DNA of 64,000 nt, taken from the NCBI GenBank assembly GCA_010093485.1, contig MU001502.1:578057-642056 (forward strand), in the 5' to 3' direction. The notes under the pieces are model-generated. The model ran no database searches. It was given only the letters and a program-made list of their open reading frames with translations, and was not told the origin of the DNA. Shown here one piece after another: positions 53,860-64,000 of this stretch; the stretch's first letter is position 1; each line of letters opens with the position of its first letter. The position numbers were made by a program, and so were the translations under genes. Origin of the DNA: Karstenula rhodostoma CBS 690.94. Taxonomy: Eukaryota; Ascomycota; Dothideomycetes; Pleosporales; Didymosphaeriaceae.

Positions 53860-55189
53860 TCACACCCATTCTTTCGGGTTCTTGAGCACATCCAGCAGCC
53901 TCTCCTCCCTGCTGCCCTTCTCCGGCTCATGCATGTACTGCCACCTAGCAGTAAGCGGCAAGCTCATCAGAATGCTCTCTACTCTTGAGCCGGGGGTGTT
54001 CAGCCCAAAAGCCGTTCCTCGGTCGTGGACAAGGTTGAACTCGACATAGCGCCCTCTCCTCAGCTGCTGCCACTGCTTCTGTTCCTCGGTGAAGGGCATG
54101 TCCTTCCTCCGGTTGATGATGGGTATGTACGAGGGCAGGAACGCCGACAAGCAGTCCTGTACGAAGGAGAAGAGCTGCTCCTGGTCCTTCTCCGTCTCGT
54201 CGAGGTCATCAAAGAAGATGCCGCCGACGCCGCGCGTCTCGCCGCGGTGCTTGTTGTTGAAGTACTCGTCGCACCACTTCTTGAAGCGCGGGTAGTAGCC
54301 CCTGTCGTGCTTGTCGCAGGCCTGCTTGATCGTGTTGTGGAAGTGTATGGCGTCCTCGTCGTAAAGATACGAGGGTGTGAGGTCGCAGCCACCGCCGTAC
54401 CACCAGGCGTTCGTGTTGCCTTGGTCGTCGGCAGTCTCGAAGTAGCGGTAGTTGAGGTGCACGGTTGGCGCATTGGGGTTCTTTGGGTGCAGAACCATGC
54501 TCAGGCCGCTGGCGAAGAACTCGAGAGATTCAACACTCGGGTCCAGTGCCTTGTGGTTCGCGCGCATCTTTGCGATGGCTGGTTTTGGGAGGCGTCCGTA
54601 CACGATTGAGATGTTCACGCCGGCCTTCTCAAACACATTGCCATCCTGCAGCACGCAGCTTATGCCTCCGCCACCCTCTGCCCGCTCCCATGAATCTGCA
54701 ACGAACTTCTTGCCATCGACTTTCTCGAGCTCGGCAACGATCTCCTTCTGGTGCTGTTTTATGAATTGTTCCATGCGCAGGCGCATTGGTGATTGCTCGG
54801 TGATGCCGTTTTCGCGTTTGGTTACGGAGTCTTTCTCGGCGATGGATGGAGGCTCGGCTTGGTAGATGGATGTGTCTGTGTACTGACCCTGAAGTGAGCT
54901 TTCACGAAGGAGATTGACGGGGCAGTGAGCGCACCATGGAGTATATTATGGCCCCAATGAAAGGCAGCATGAGCAGTCGTATCCTATTTGGCCATTTGCT
55001 GGGCGTGGGGTTTCGCCATTCCTCCAATGGATCTGATTTTGGTTTTGGGGCCCCATCTGACATGCATCTTCGTGTGAAGGCGCTCTGTCTCGATGTAAAG
55101 AAGGTTGGGTGTAGTGCGCGTTTAGATGCAGCGGTCTGAGGGAGCTCGAGAGCTCGAAAAGCACGGCATGATGGGCGGAATGGCGGCAT
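53860..55189 (-). CDS. hem13: coproporphyrinogen III oxidase, oxygen-dependent, with mitochondrial-type N-terminus
   Basis: Haem pathway: coproporphyrinogen III to protoporphyrinogen IX. Exons 55189-54935 and 54888-53860 give 427 aa. The catalytic part is unmistakable: [63 protein letters not shown]-type [20 protein letters not shown] and [18 protein letters not shown]. Exon 1 supplies an Arg-rich presequence ([18 protein letters not shown]) and a hydrophobic segment ([15 protein letters not shown]), joined in phase 0 to [13 protein letters not shown]. Yeast Hem13 is cytosolic, whereas animal and S. pombe enzymes carry a mitochondrial leader. Location here is inferred as mitochondrial. Confidence 0.92.
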
Positions 55190-56161
55190 TGCGGAGGCGC
55201 GCGCAGGACTCGGGAGGGAATGAAAGCTACAATGAGACCATGGAAGGCAGGAGCGAGGGAGGCGGCTGCTTAATATCTGAGGAGTGGTCCGTTCAGGGCG
55301 CTGTGGTTAGAGAAACGGTAAAAAACTGACCATCTCACACCACGGTCGGCGCATGGATGGAGCTTGCGACGTGCCCAGTTGCTACCGAGGGGCGCCGAGT
55401 CACGTGTTCATCGATAGACCGGGCTTAGGGCGGTTGCGCCAGCAGCATTGCACGCTGTAGCGTTACAAGTCCCCCATATATAAGTTTGCTAAAGTGCACC
55501 GTATCAAGCCAGAGGCTTGCCGTACACTGTCCAGCCTAGGGCAACTCAGGCTCTTGTCAGCCTCATGTCGTGGTCTGAGGCAAGGCAAGGCAAGGCAAAC
55601 GCTGGTGCCTGCGCAAACGCGACATACTCTCTACATGCACGCAAAACGGACGTGACGAGCAATCAGCAAGTAGCAGTACACAGTAGCAGTGCACAGTAGC
55701 AGTAAACTCGATGACTCAAGAGCCCTGGAGGCCCGCAGGTCACGAGCAGCTGCGCAAGTGACTTCGCTCGGGGTTCGGGGGCTGGTGTGAAGGGCACACA
55801 GCCATGGTCGCGTCAAAGAGTCACCCAGGCCGGTTGGAACAAAGGGCGGTGCAGTGCTCTGTGAAGGACGGAGGTGAAGTGCGCTATGCCCCCTATCCAC
55901 AATGTCTCTGGCAAGGTGAAGGCGGGCGCTGGCAGGCGCGAGGTGATTGCGTGGTGACTAATGAGGTAGTGACCACCTGCGCCCCGCTCCCGCCTCTTGC
56001 TGCCTACATAACGCCGTTCACCGCTCGCTGCCCTGACCTCTCTTCAACCCACCTTAACCGCCCGTTTCGCCCAACGACCCGTCCACACGCACATATAAAT
56101 ACCCCGCCCCTGCATGTCCGAGAAAGCACACACACCAACCACAGCCACCGATATTATCAAG
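55190..56161. promoter_or_regulatory. divergent promoter region of HEM13 and ATG8
   Basis: 0.97 kb, no gene. Short repeats: AAGGC units at 55578-55600 and CAGTAGCAGT-like units at 55672-55704. TATA-like CATATATAAG at about 55474 and a TATAAATA close to ATG8. Confidence 0.5.
56093..56100 (+). promoter_or_regulatory. TATA box of ATG8
   Basis: TATAAATA, about 66 bp upstream of the ATG8 start codon, preceded by a C-rich tract. Confidence 0.5.
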
Positions 56162-56627
<466 letters not shown>

Positions 56628-57412
56628 GCATCCATCGGTCTCATCAATTTTTCTTGCGTTCATCTCACGGTTCACGATGGCGGTGTGAGGGCGTTTTTGG
56701 TTTTACGATGGGCATGTTTTCATTATTCATTTGGAACGACTATGGAAGAATGAGGATGTGGGAGAGACACCGCGCCCAGCTCTCGTCAAGTCCCGCTGGG
56801 TGCGGGCGCAGTCATCTTGTGCTTCCCTTGATCCCGACGCAGGATACACGAGCAAATGAAGCAGAGGCTAGCTTTGGTTATCTCAGTGGTGTCCCAGCTC
56901 GTCTTTCTTGTGTTGACCCCGTGTGTTGACTGTAGCACGAACCTTTGCATTCCTATAGTACGAATAACAGGACCTAATCCAAGAACTACGACCCCGGAAC
57001 ATCATGTGAATGTCCCCATTCATCGCATGAACTTATCAAGCTCCTTAGGTACCTTCTGATCACCCAGCATGACATGCGGCTCATCTGGCAACTGAAACGA
57101 TGACGCCATCGAGCGGACCTGACCACGCAAGTCACCTGGGCGTCCGCCACGGGAGAACGTGCCAGAAGACCATTTGTCAAAGGGCGAGTTTGATCTCGCC
57201 CGCCATGCTGTCTCAACGCACCCAAGCAGTACCTACAGCGTACCTGCGCGTTGGCGGCGGCAGATCGTGGGGTAGCTGGGCTGGCTAGCAGCCGAGGCCG
57301 TCGGAGCACAGCCCTACGCGTGGGACGGGCGCTTTCCTCCAAGTTAAGGTTTACGCATCCATTGTACTAATACCGCTTCCCTACCTTATACTCTACTACC
57401 GCGCACTCAAGC
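56628..57412. other. intergenic region, promoter of NCE101
   Basis: 785 bp, no gene or repeat seen. Confidence 0.5.
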
Positions 57413-57671
57413 ATGGCATACCAGTACATCATCTCGCGGTTCGTCAGCCCTTCCTCCCCCCTTGTGCATCCCATCCCGCAGCACGTGGAGCGTTTCGTGC
57501 TAATCCCACCGCAGGACCCTCGATCCCATCTTCGCCGTCTCCATCGGGCTCGCCGCCGCCGCCACGCGCATCAACCGCGAGGAGAAGGAGAGGGGCCGCA
57601 GCACGGGACAGACAGTCCATGTGTTCAAGCGCAGAGTAGGCCTGTGGTGGGAGGGCGGGGCGAAGAACTGA
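57413..57671 (+). CDS. nce101: NCE101-like small protein (non-classical export)
   Basis: Only 60 aa, encoded by exons 57413-57438 and 57515-57671 and easily missed because the unspliced frame is unrelated. The spliced product is MAYQYIISRTLDPIFAVSIG followed by LAAAATRINREEKERGRSTG, QTVHVFKRRVGLWWEGGAKN and stop. It matches NCE101: one short hydrophobic span, then a basic RINREEKERG motif. Yeast Nce101 was tied to secretion of proteins lacking signal peptides; the mechanism is unclear. The donor is CG|GTTCGT and the acceptor CCGCAG. Confidence 0.88.
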
Positions 57672-58205
57672 TTGAGCTGTCACGCCAAAATCATGAGAAC
57701 GCCGAGAAGGATATGTTTGGCAGCAGCGCAGGAGGAGAATACGACATGCCCCTATGATAGGTGGAGCAGCGACTTCTGGCGACGTGCAGGTTGAACAGTC
57801 TCTCCACGCCCTGAGCGTGATTGAAACAAGCACAGAAGAGGCGCTTGTGCCGACATCACGAATGAAGGACCACGTCCAGAGAAGTACAAGCTCTGGATAC
57901 GTGGTTAGGACTAGCCATACGGCAGGTTACCTGTGGGATATGGCCTTCGTTCCAACTGCTGCCTTCAAGACGAGTGGGCGATTATGGTCAGAATCTGAGC
58001 CAAAATCGAAATGGATATAGTGCGAGACAACACCCTATATTGATTGTTCTGGACCTTGTCTTCCCCATGTCTTTCTCTGTTTTACATGTACCCTGTTTTT
58101 GGGCCTGTTGGCCTCTACAACGCCTAAAGGCATTGCGACAGGAGGTCGAACTGCACTTTCACCCAAGCTCATGTTAACTTTTCATCCTCACAGCCTGGCT
58201 CCAAG
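57672..58205. other. intergenic region between convergent genes
   Basis: 534 bp, no supported gene. A short frame at 57754-58020 has no domain. Confidence 0.45.
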
Positions 58206-61200
58206 TCACTGCAAGTAGCCGTTGGTCTTGAGCCATTCGCGCACAACACCCTCATCGCGGTTCCTGTACTTGGCGTGGCTCCGGATGGTGTCATCAATGA
58301 CATCTAGGCCCTTGTCGTAGCCCCGGTTATCCTTGCCCTGGAAGAACGCTGTGATCTCATCCGCAACTTTCTCATCCGCGAACTTGTTCAGGCCGAAACG
58401 CAGGAAGCGCTCAAGCACAACCAAGTTACCTGAGAGAGTCGGGTATATCTTGCTGTCCCAGTTGTTGCGGACGAAGTTCCACACTTCGGGGCGTGCATTG
58501 GCATTGTTGGCAAGAATGATCGTACCACTGTGCTTGTCCTGCATCGCAACTTTGTCGGAGAAGATGAAATCAAGAACCTTGTTCGCAAGTTCCGGTGTCT
58601 GTACGTGACCCAGAGAGCGTAGGCAGATCTCCTTGCCGTCAATAGATGACGTGGTGAGGAACTCATTCTTGATAGCTTCGAAAGCGGACTCTCCTCGTTC
58701 CTTGGCCGCGACGGAAAAGACAGTCCTGCGGAGGGACGGGTTAATAGCCGACTTGTCTTCGCCAGAGATGTACAGATCGAATCGGCGCAAAGCCTCGTCT
58801 ACGGTAGCCTTATGGCCAAGCAGACCGGCGGTGAGGGTGAGTTGGGCCCGAAGCTGACCCACGAGGTAGCTCTCGCCTTCAGGGAACTCCCAACCGACCT
58901 TCTCAGTGGCTGGAACAATCAGTTCGAGCTCGAACTTCTTCAGTGCATCGCTGATATCTGATGAACTGGAGAATGCATTGCGAACGGTGCCGATGTTGTT
59001 AATGATCTGAGCCCACACCCTGCGAGAGTCAGCATGTTTCCGATCGAATGAAGACGTTGTACCTACAAGTACTCCTGCTCGTCCTGGAAACGCTTCACAA
59101 GAGCTAGCAAGCCTGCTGTCGAGCCGTAACCGGCAACAGCGTTGGCGTAGGCATCTCCAATAACACCGATCTTGTCTTCAACAGTAAGGTGCTTGCGGTC
59201 TTCACCGAGCTTCTCAAGGCGTGCAGGCGGGTAGTTGGTCCGATAGAAGCCAGTAAGGTTCTTGTTAACCTGGTAGTAAGATTCGTTGACATCGCGGATG
59301 GTACCTTCCTTCTCAGTCAAGGCAGTGGTCTTGTGCGTTGATGCTGCAGTGATAGAATCACCAGTCTGCAGGCCCAACGGAATCCACCAGACAGTCTCAT
59401 CCTCCTCCGGCTTGGCGTCGCCAGCAAGCAGGAAACGTTGCTGACGAAGACCGATCTGTCCAGGCTCCTCGGCTACAGTGACCACGGGGAAACCAATCTT
59501 GCGGACCCAGTTGTCCATGAAGCTGTTGACGTCTTGACCGGAAGCCTTGCTAAGAGCAGACCAGAGGTCGTTCGTGGTCGCGTTCGAGTACTGATGCTTC
59601 TTGAGATAGTCTGCCACTCCTTGTAGGAAAACCTTTTCGCCGAGGTGAGAGCTCAACATGCGGATGACTGAACTACCCTTCAGGTAGCTAATGTGATCGA
59701 AAATCTGGTCAACTTCCGGGCCATCCCGGACGGGTACCTCGATAGCATGGGACGTTCGCAGCGCATCGAGTTGGAAGGCTGTTTGGACAGATTCAGTCTA
59801 TATCACAGAGGTTAGCATTGTGAGAAATGAAGGTACCTGCAGATTTTCGACGTACGACAAACTGTCCCCAAACGTTCCAGTCTACAGACGAGTTAGTATT
59901 GATATGGGCTCTCAATCGAAAGCCGTCATAAGCCACTTACCGGGATACAGGTGGTCTATGGCAAACCAACCCACCCAGGTAGCAAATCCCTCATTCAGCC
60001 AAAGCTCGCTCCACCAATCCATGGTAACTAGATTGCCGAACCACTGGTGAGCAAGTTCGTGGGCTACAACGTAAGCAACGCGGTTTCGGTAGCTGTCCGC
60101 CGAAGTCTTGGGGTCGAAGAGGACAGCGGTTGTACTGCGATACGTTAGTAGAAGGCTCAGTGATAGATGCAGTTGACGAACCGGTAAGTGATGAGTCCCC
60201 AGTTCTCCATAGCGCCGTGTGACTAGAAAGCAATGGTCAGTTAGACAGCCGACAGAAAGGGGAAGAGTACGTATAATTGCCTAAAAAAGAAGTCAAAGCA
60301 CTGCACGCGAGCATTTTTACACTGGGACGACTTACAAATTCATGAACAGCAAGCAAATCAACCTTGGGCAAGGGATAGTCAACTTGGAATGTCTGGTATC
60401 GATTTTAGCAGGTTGCAATATGATGTGGAGCTGTGTCGTACCTCAGAGAAGTAGTCAACAATCTTGTGGCAGTTCTCCAACGCGAAGCGTCCTTGCTCTT
60501 TGAGTCCGCGGGTAGTGTATACCCTTACGGGGAGATTCTTGCCGTTGTACTGACGCTTTGTAAACGCCTCGACGTATTCAAAGTCTCCGATAGCCCATGC
60601 AAGAAGGTATGTCGACATCACAGGGGTAGGCTCAAAGACCACAGTGTGGAATCCGTCCCTCTTGCTTGGCTTGGTCTCCTTTTCGGGCATGTTGCTTAGC
60701 GCAGTGAGGTCCTCGGGTACTTCAAGCGAAACGGTGAAGGTCGCCTTCAGGTTAGGCTCGTCGAAACAAGGGAAGGCTCGACGTGCGTCGCATGATTCGA
60801 ACTGGGTGCTGAACATGTAGTGGAACTCGTCGTCTTTAGCGACCGAAGCGGGCACTTCTCCCTGCGGCTTGTACTTGGAGCGGTAGAACCCGGCCATGAT
60901 CTGCGGCGCATCAGCAAGAAATCAAAGAAACGACGTGGGCCATCCTACGTTGTTGATGGCTCCCTCGAACTTCAGTGTCAGCGTAGCCTCTCCCGAGTAT
61001 TGTATCTTCTCTCCAAAGTCCAGAGTCACGCGATGGCGCTTCTCCTCGTATGAGATGTTCTTCGCCTCGTTGCTTCCCTTCGATGTCTTGAGCTCGGCGC
61101 TATGAATCTTAAGCTGATGAGTATTGAGCACGAGGTCATTGAAGCCATCGTCCTTGTTGATGTTCGTTGTGATCGCAACCGTTCCTTGGTAGGTGAACTT

Positions 61201-61645
61201 GCCGCCGAACTCAATGTCGTGGATGGAGATGTCGTAGTGAGAGGGTTTGGCCCTAATTACAGTGTTAGAATGTTATTCAACGCCAGTTTCATCTGATCAC
61301 ATAAGAGAGGGTTGATTTCACTCACCAAGAGGGCAAAACATCTCTGTCCGACGCCATGGCTACGAAGCTACTGCTGGCCTCACTCGAGCAGTATCTGATG
61401 GCAGTACTAATCGCGGGCGGGGTAGTCGCAATGCGGGAAGGTGCGAAGGTCGAACGAATACGAGGCGTAGAAGGCACACGAGTTCTAGCTTTGCTAGAGC
61501 TTTTAGAAGCTGTGCAGGTTGACAGGAAATAAGGGGTCGGGCGTGCGAAAAGTTGCTGCTTCCAGAGCGCGGGGCGAGAACAACGTCTCGAGATGTGAAG
61601 GAGGGTCGCCAGCTTGGTGGAGGGGTTGGAATGGGTGCGGAGCAA
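58206..61645 (-). CDS. ape2: M1 zinc aminopeptidase, Ape2/Aap1-like, nine exons
   Basis: Removes N-terminal residues from peptides. Exons: 61645-61326, 61252-60949, 60900-60442, 60392-60336, 60222-60182, 60134-59941, 59881-59856, 59797-59067 and 59019-58206; total 981 aa, every junction in phase. M1 marks: [18 protein letters not shown], the exopeptidase signature [14 protein letters not shown], zinc site [19 protein letters not shown] with WLNEGFATW, and [19 protein letters not shown]. The C-terminal ERAP1-like domain ends TNGYLQ. Two starts are possible. From 61645 the first 96 residues are Arg/Ser/Thr-rich and acid-poor, like a mitochondrial leader. From the ATG at 61357 ([20 protein letters not shown]) the 885-aa form would be cytosolic. 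Exon 7 is only 26 nt. Confidence 0.93.
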
Positions 61646-62299
61646 AAATGCGGAATTAGATAATGATGGGGGGCAGTTCAGAGCAGGTGCAGCTCGCGCG
61701 CGTCCGCCGGTTGGCTGCTGCAGCTGCCCCGCAGGTACGAACCACCCCGCGTTAAACTACAATAGGGAACTGGTCAATAGAGCAATGTCATGCCCTGGAT
61801 CAATGGCTGGGTCTGGTGAAAACTGCGTAGGTCACGTCTCGTATTGCTCCAGGGCATAGATGCGGCGTAGATCGGTAAATCGAGTGGCTACTGGCATTCT
61901 CGATCCAATATCTTCACCCGGGGTGCGAGTAATAGCAAATGAAACCTCATATCTTGTCTTACAACCGTGCTCACTGCTTGTTGCCAATCATATTCCAGCG
62001 GGGTCGTGTAGCCAAGATGAATTGTATTTTAACGAGTGGCAGGCACTCAATGTCTCAACCAGCATTATGTGCTAGTCTACCTAGATGTACTGGGTCAAGC
62101 AATTCGGCGCGTATGGCCGTTGCAGCACACTGCCTTGTTCAACGCCAGGCAAATGCCCCCAATCAAAACCTGAGCGCCGTGGCATGCAATCGAATAACAC
62201 TGAATCGAACCACTTGCGCCGCATCCTAATCAAACACCCGGGTATAGTGGTCGTTCAGACCTTCATCATTTATACATGCGCTGGATAGCGAAACGGTGT
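61646..62299. other. intergenic region, promoter of the aminopeptidase gene
   Basis: 654 bp, no gene or repeat seen. Confidence 0.45.
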
Positions 62300-62810
62300 T
62301 CATATGCGAACCAAGATGTCCAGGCACTCGATCTTCCACTCTTTCTTGCCCACCAAGCCCTTCACCCACTCGTAGTTCCCTGGACCGCTTGCTCCTACCG
62401 CATCTGCCGTCTTGTTGCGCACGCTGTCCACGGCCGCCTTCAACAATGCCTGGGCCGTGTTGTTTGCGGTCTGCGCAAGCACTCCCGCGGTCTCCAATAT
62501 AGTATCCCGGAACGGGGTCGTACCGTTGAGCGCGAACTCCGCAGTTTCGGTCGAAAGCGGCGCCTCGAACCAAGGGGTATGAAAGTCGAAAAGCGCTACC
62601 ACGAGAATGAAGAGGAGGAGCGAACAGTATACGCAGGGCCGATTAAGAAAGTAGGTTGCGGAGATGAACAGGACGAGGTAGACCGGCGAGGCATTGGTAC
62701 GTAGCCTGTGCGGTTTGATCAGTACGCGCATTTCAGTAGATGAGGCGAGGAGGACGTTGAAGGGCGTACAGGAAGAAGAGAACGGGTATCCAGCTCCGTA
62801 GGCAGAACAT
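62300..62810 (-). CDS. small multi-span membrane protein, unknown function
   Basis: Model: exons 62810-62770 and 62705-62300, 148 aa. It starts MFCLRSWIPVLFFLLRTNAS and continues with two hydrophobic segments (PVYLVLFISATYFLN and YCSLLLFILVVALFDF), then an amphipathic tail with ALNGTTPFRDTILETAGVLA and a final EWKIECLDILVRI. The intron (GTACGC to CACAG) removes an in-frame stop. I do not recognise the family; the composition is protein-like and the splice signals are good. It may be an ER or Golgi protein. Readthrough frames starting further upstream look like artefacts. Confidence 0.6.
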
Positions 62811-63447
62811 GGTGGCCTCGCGTGCGCTGGAAGACACGCCGGAACGGGCTGATAGAGCGGTGGAGGGTGGAAGGTTCCGAGACTCGGCGAGGCGGACAGG
62901 CAGATCGTGCGTTGTGTCTGCAAAATAGCGAGCGTAGAAAATATGGATATTTCGCGAGAGGTGAGAGGGTGAGAGGCGAAGCTGTGCCCAAGCAGTTCGT
63001 CGTGGATTTGGCACCAAGACTAGAAGCGGCTCTCGGGTGACGCCGCGTGCAGCCCAGCAGGTGCCTGGCGGCCTTTAGTCACGTGATCCCCGGCGGGCTT
63101 ACAAATTCAATATTTCTCCACTTTTGACACTTATTCGCGACATTTGTCAATGTACATTCAAGACTGCGTACATGTGGACGCTGGAACAATTGTCAACTCG
63201 TTCCGGTGCTAAAGCTATCGTTATTTGACCACCACATTACGATTCAATCAGCTTCTGCTCATCACCATGTCACAGTATCCACAAAATCGTGGAAGTCGTT
63301 GACCATGCAATAGCCGTTCATTCTAGCGAAGTTGTCTATGTAGCAGTCACGCAGATTTCCAGGAAGAGTATATACATAAGAAGTGAAAAATAGTCTCGCA
63401 ACAACCACAGAGCATCAAACCGAATCCGTCGATTAGGGTCAGGAAAC
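62811..63447. other. intergenic region
   Basis: 637 bp, AT-rich from 63080 on, no gene seen. Includes the 3' flank of the AA9 gene. Confidence 0.45.
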
Positions 63448-64000
63448 CTAGAACTCGCGCGGGTGCTCACGGCCGAGGCCAAGGATGCTCTTCTTGACGA
63501 AAGCAACGAACCTCTTTGCGGGGGCAGAGTACACAGCTGGGCCTGGAATCTTGTAGCTGGAAGCATCGCCGTAGATGTTGACCTTGATGCCAGCGTCATC
63601 CTCGGTGTACAACTTGTTGGCAGCCGTGGCAGTTGGGCTGGTGGAGCCTCCACCAGTGACTTCGATGTTGATGCACTTGGGATAGTTCTGGGCACCGTTC
63701 TCCTGGCCTGCTGAATGCAACGCGATAATTTCGTGGCGCAAAACATACTGGCCCGCTGCAATGTCAGAGGGGATCGTGACAGTCCAGGTCTGGTTGTTGG
63801 CGATGAGCTTGTCACTAGCCCATTGATCGCTTTCATAACCGGCTTCGTCAATCTTGAAGAACTGCAAGTCGGTGGACTTGGCGGAGGTCGCATCGTCGAC
63901 CTTGGCGAGGTAGTCCAGGACGGGGCCCTTGTGCGATTCTGGCCAGGTAGTCCACTGAATGTCGATCTTGCCACCTGCCTTGACGGTAGCGACCTTGGCA
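63448..64000 (-). CDS. AA9 (formerly GH61) lytic polysaccharide monooxygenase, 5' part beyond window
   Basis: Copper-dependent secreted enzyme that oxidatively cleaves cellulose. Only the C-terminal 183 residues are in the window, reading in from 64000: [20 protein letters not shown] at the edge, then [38 protein letters not shown] and [20 protein letters not shown]. The second copper-site His region ([20 protein letters not shown]) with the nearby Gln and Tyr is intact, and [17 protein letters not shown] follows. The tail [15 protein letters not shown] is short and lacks a cellulose-binding module. The N-terminal His brace and signal peptide lie outside the window. Confidence 0.9.
   Translation of the reverse strand, partial: AKVATVKAGGKIDIQWTTWPESHKGPVLDYLAKVDDATSAKSTDLQFFKIDEAGYESDQWASDKLIANNQTWTVTIPSDIAAGQYVLRHEIIALHSAGQENGAQNYPKCINIEVTGGGSTSPTATAANKLYTEDDAGIKVNIYGDASSYKIPGPAVYSAPAKRFVAFVKKSILGLGREHPREF

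Overview
The window looks like a chromosomal segment of a filamentous ascomycete (Pezizomycotina; Dothideomycetes is my guess, from overall protein resemblance only). The evidence is short spliceosomal introns (mostly 50-60 bp) with GT(A/G)NGN donors and YAG acceptors, intergenic spaces of about 0.3-1 kb, genes on both strands without operons, and fungal core genes (RPN8, ATG8, PEX16, NCE101, CDC50, GIS2/CNBP, HEM13-type coproporphyrinogen oxidase). I see no transposon, rRNA, tRNA, CRISPR array or viral element. Exon coordinates below come from manual splice-site reading; each multi-exon model was checked for frame by summing exon lengths.

Layout. 1-1.2 kb: degenerate repeat tract. 1.2-4.2 kb: cytosolic-type carnitine acetyltransferase (-). 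5.1-9.3 kb: two recombination-repair genes tail to tail, RAD57-like (+) and CtIP/Ctp1/Sae2-like (-). 9.5-11.2 kb: F-box/WD-like protein. 11.9-12.8 kb: seven-zinc-knuckle CNBP/Gis2. 13.5-15.4 kb: RING protein followed by a broken partial copy. 15.8-17.0 kb: RNase H1. 17.9-18.4 kb: DUF202 membrane protein. 19.4-21.7 kb: 6-phosphofructo-2-kinase/fructose-2,6-bisphosphatase. 22.2-26.3 kb: two MFS transporters (alpha-glucoside type and DHA2 type). 27-28 kb: CYC2-like flavoprotein. 28.8-29.7 kb: secreted S51 peptidase. 29.9-32 kb: two divergent single-span membrane proteins with repetitive tails. 32.5-33.3 kb: O-methyltransferase. 33.9-35.9 kb: GH17 glucanase and a But2 domain, possibly one gene. 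37.1-37.8 kb: HD hydrolase. 38.5-39.8 kb: PEX16. 40.4-41.7 kb: RPN8. 42-42.8 kb: SWIM protein (Sws1/Shu2-like). 42.8-45.9 kb: gene-poor gap. 45.9-47.1 kb: SWIRM protein. 48.0-49.6 kb: CDC50. 50.2-51.1 kb: secreted M43 metalloprotease. 52.6-53.3 kb: two overlapping ORFs, probably one split gene. 53.9-55.2 kb: coproporphyrinogen oxidase. 56.2-56.6 kb: ATG8. 57.4-57.7 kb: NCE101. 58.2-61.6 kb: nine-exon M1 aminopeptidase. 62.3-62.8 kb: small membrane protein. 63.4 kb to the end: AA9 LPMO, cut by the window edge.

Functional themes. Homologous recombination is over-represented: RAD57, CtIP/Sae2 and a Sws1/Shu2-like SWIM protein, plus R-loop-resolving RNase H1, lie within 38 kb. Acetyl and carbon metabolism (carnitine acetyltransferase, PFK2/FBPase2, alpha-glucoside permease) and secreted degradative enzymes (S51, M43, GH17, AA9) fit a saprotrophic or plant-associated lifestyle. 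The window is mostly ordinary core genome. The parts most worth a second look are the broken RING copy, the split gene at 52.6 kb, the possible GH17-But2 fusion, the paired repeat-tailed membrane proteins, and the degenerate repeat tract at the left edge.
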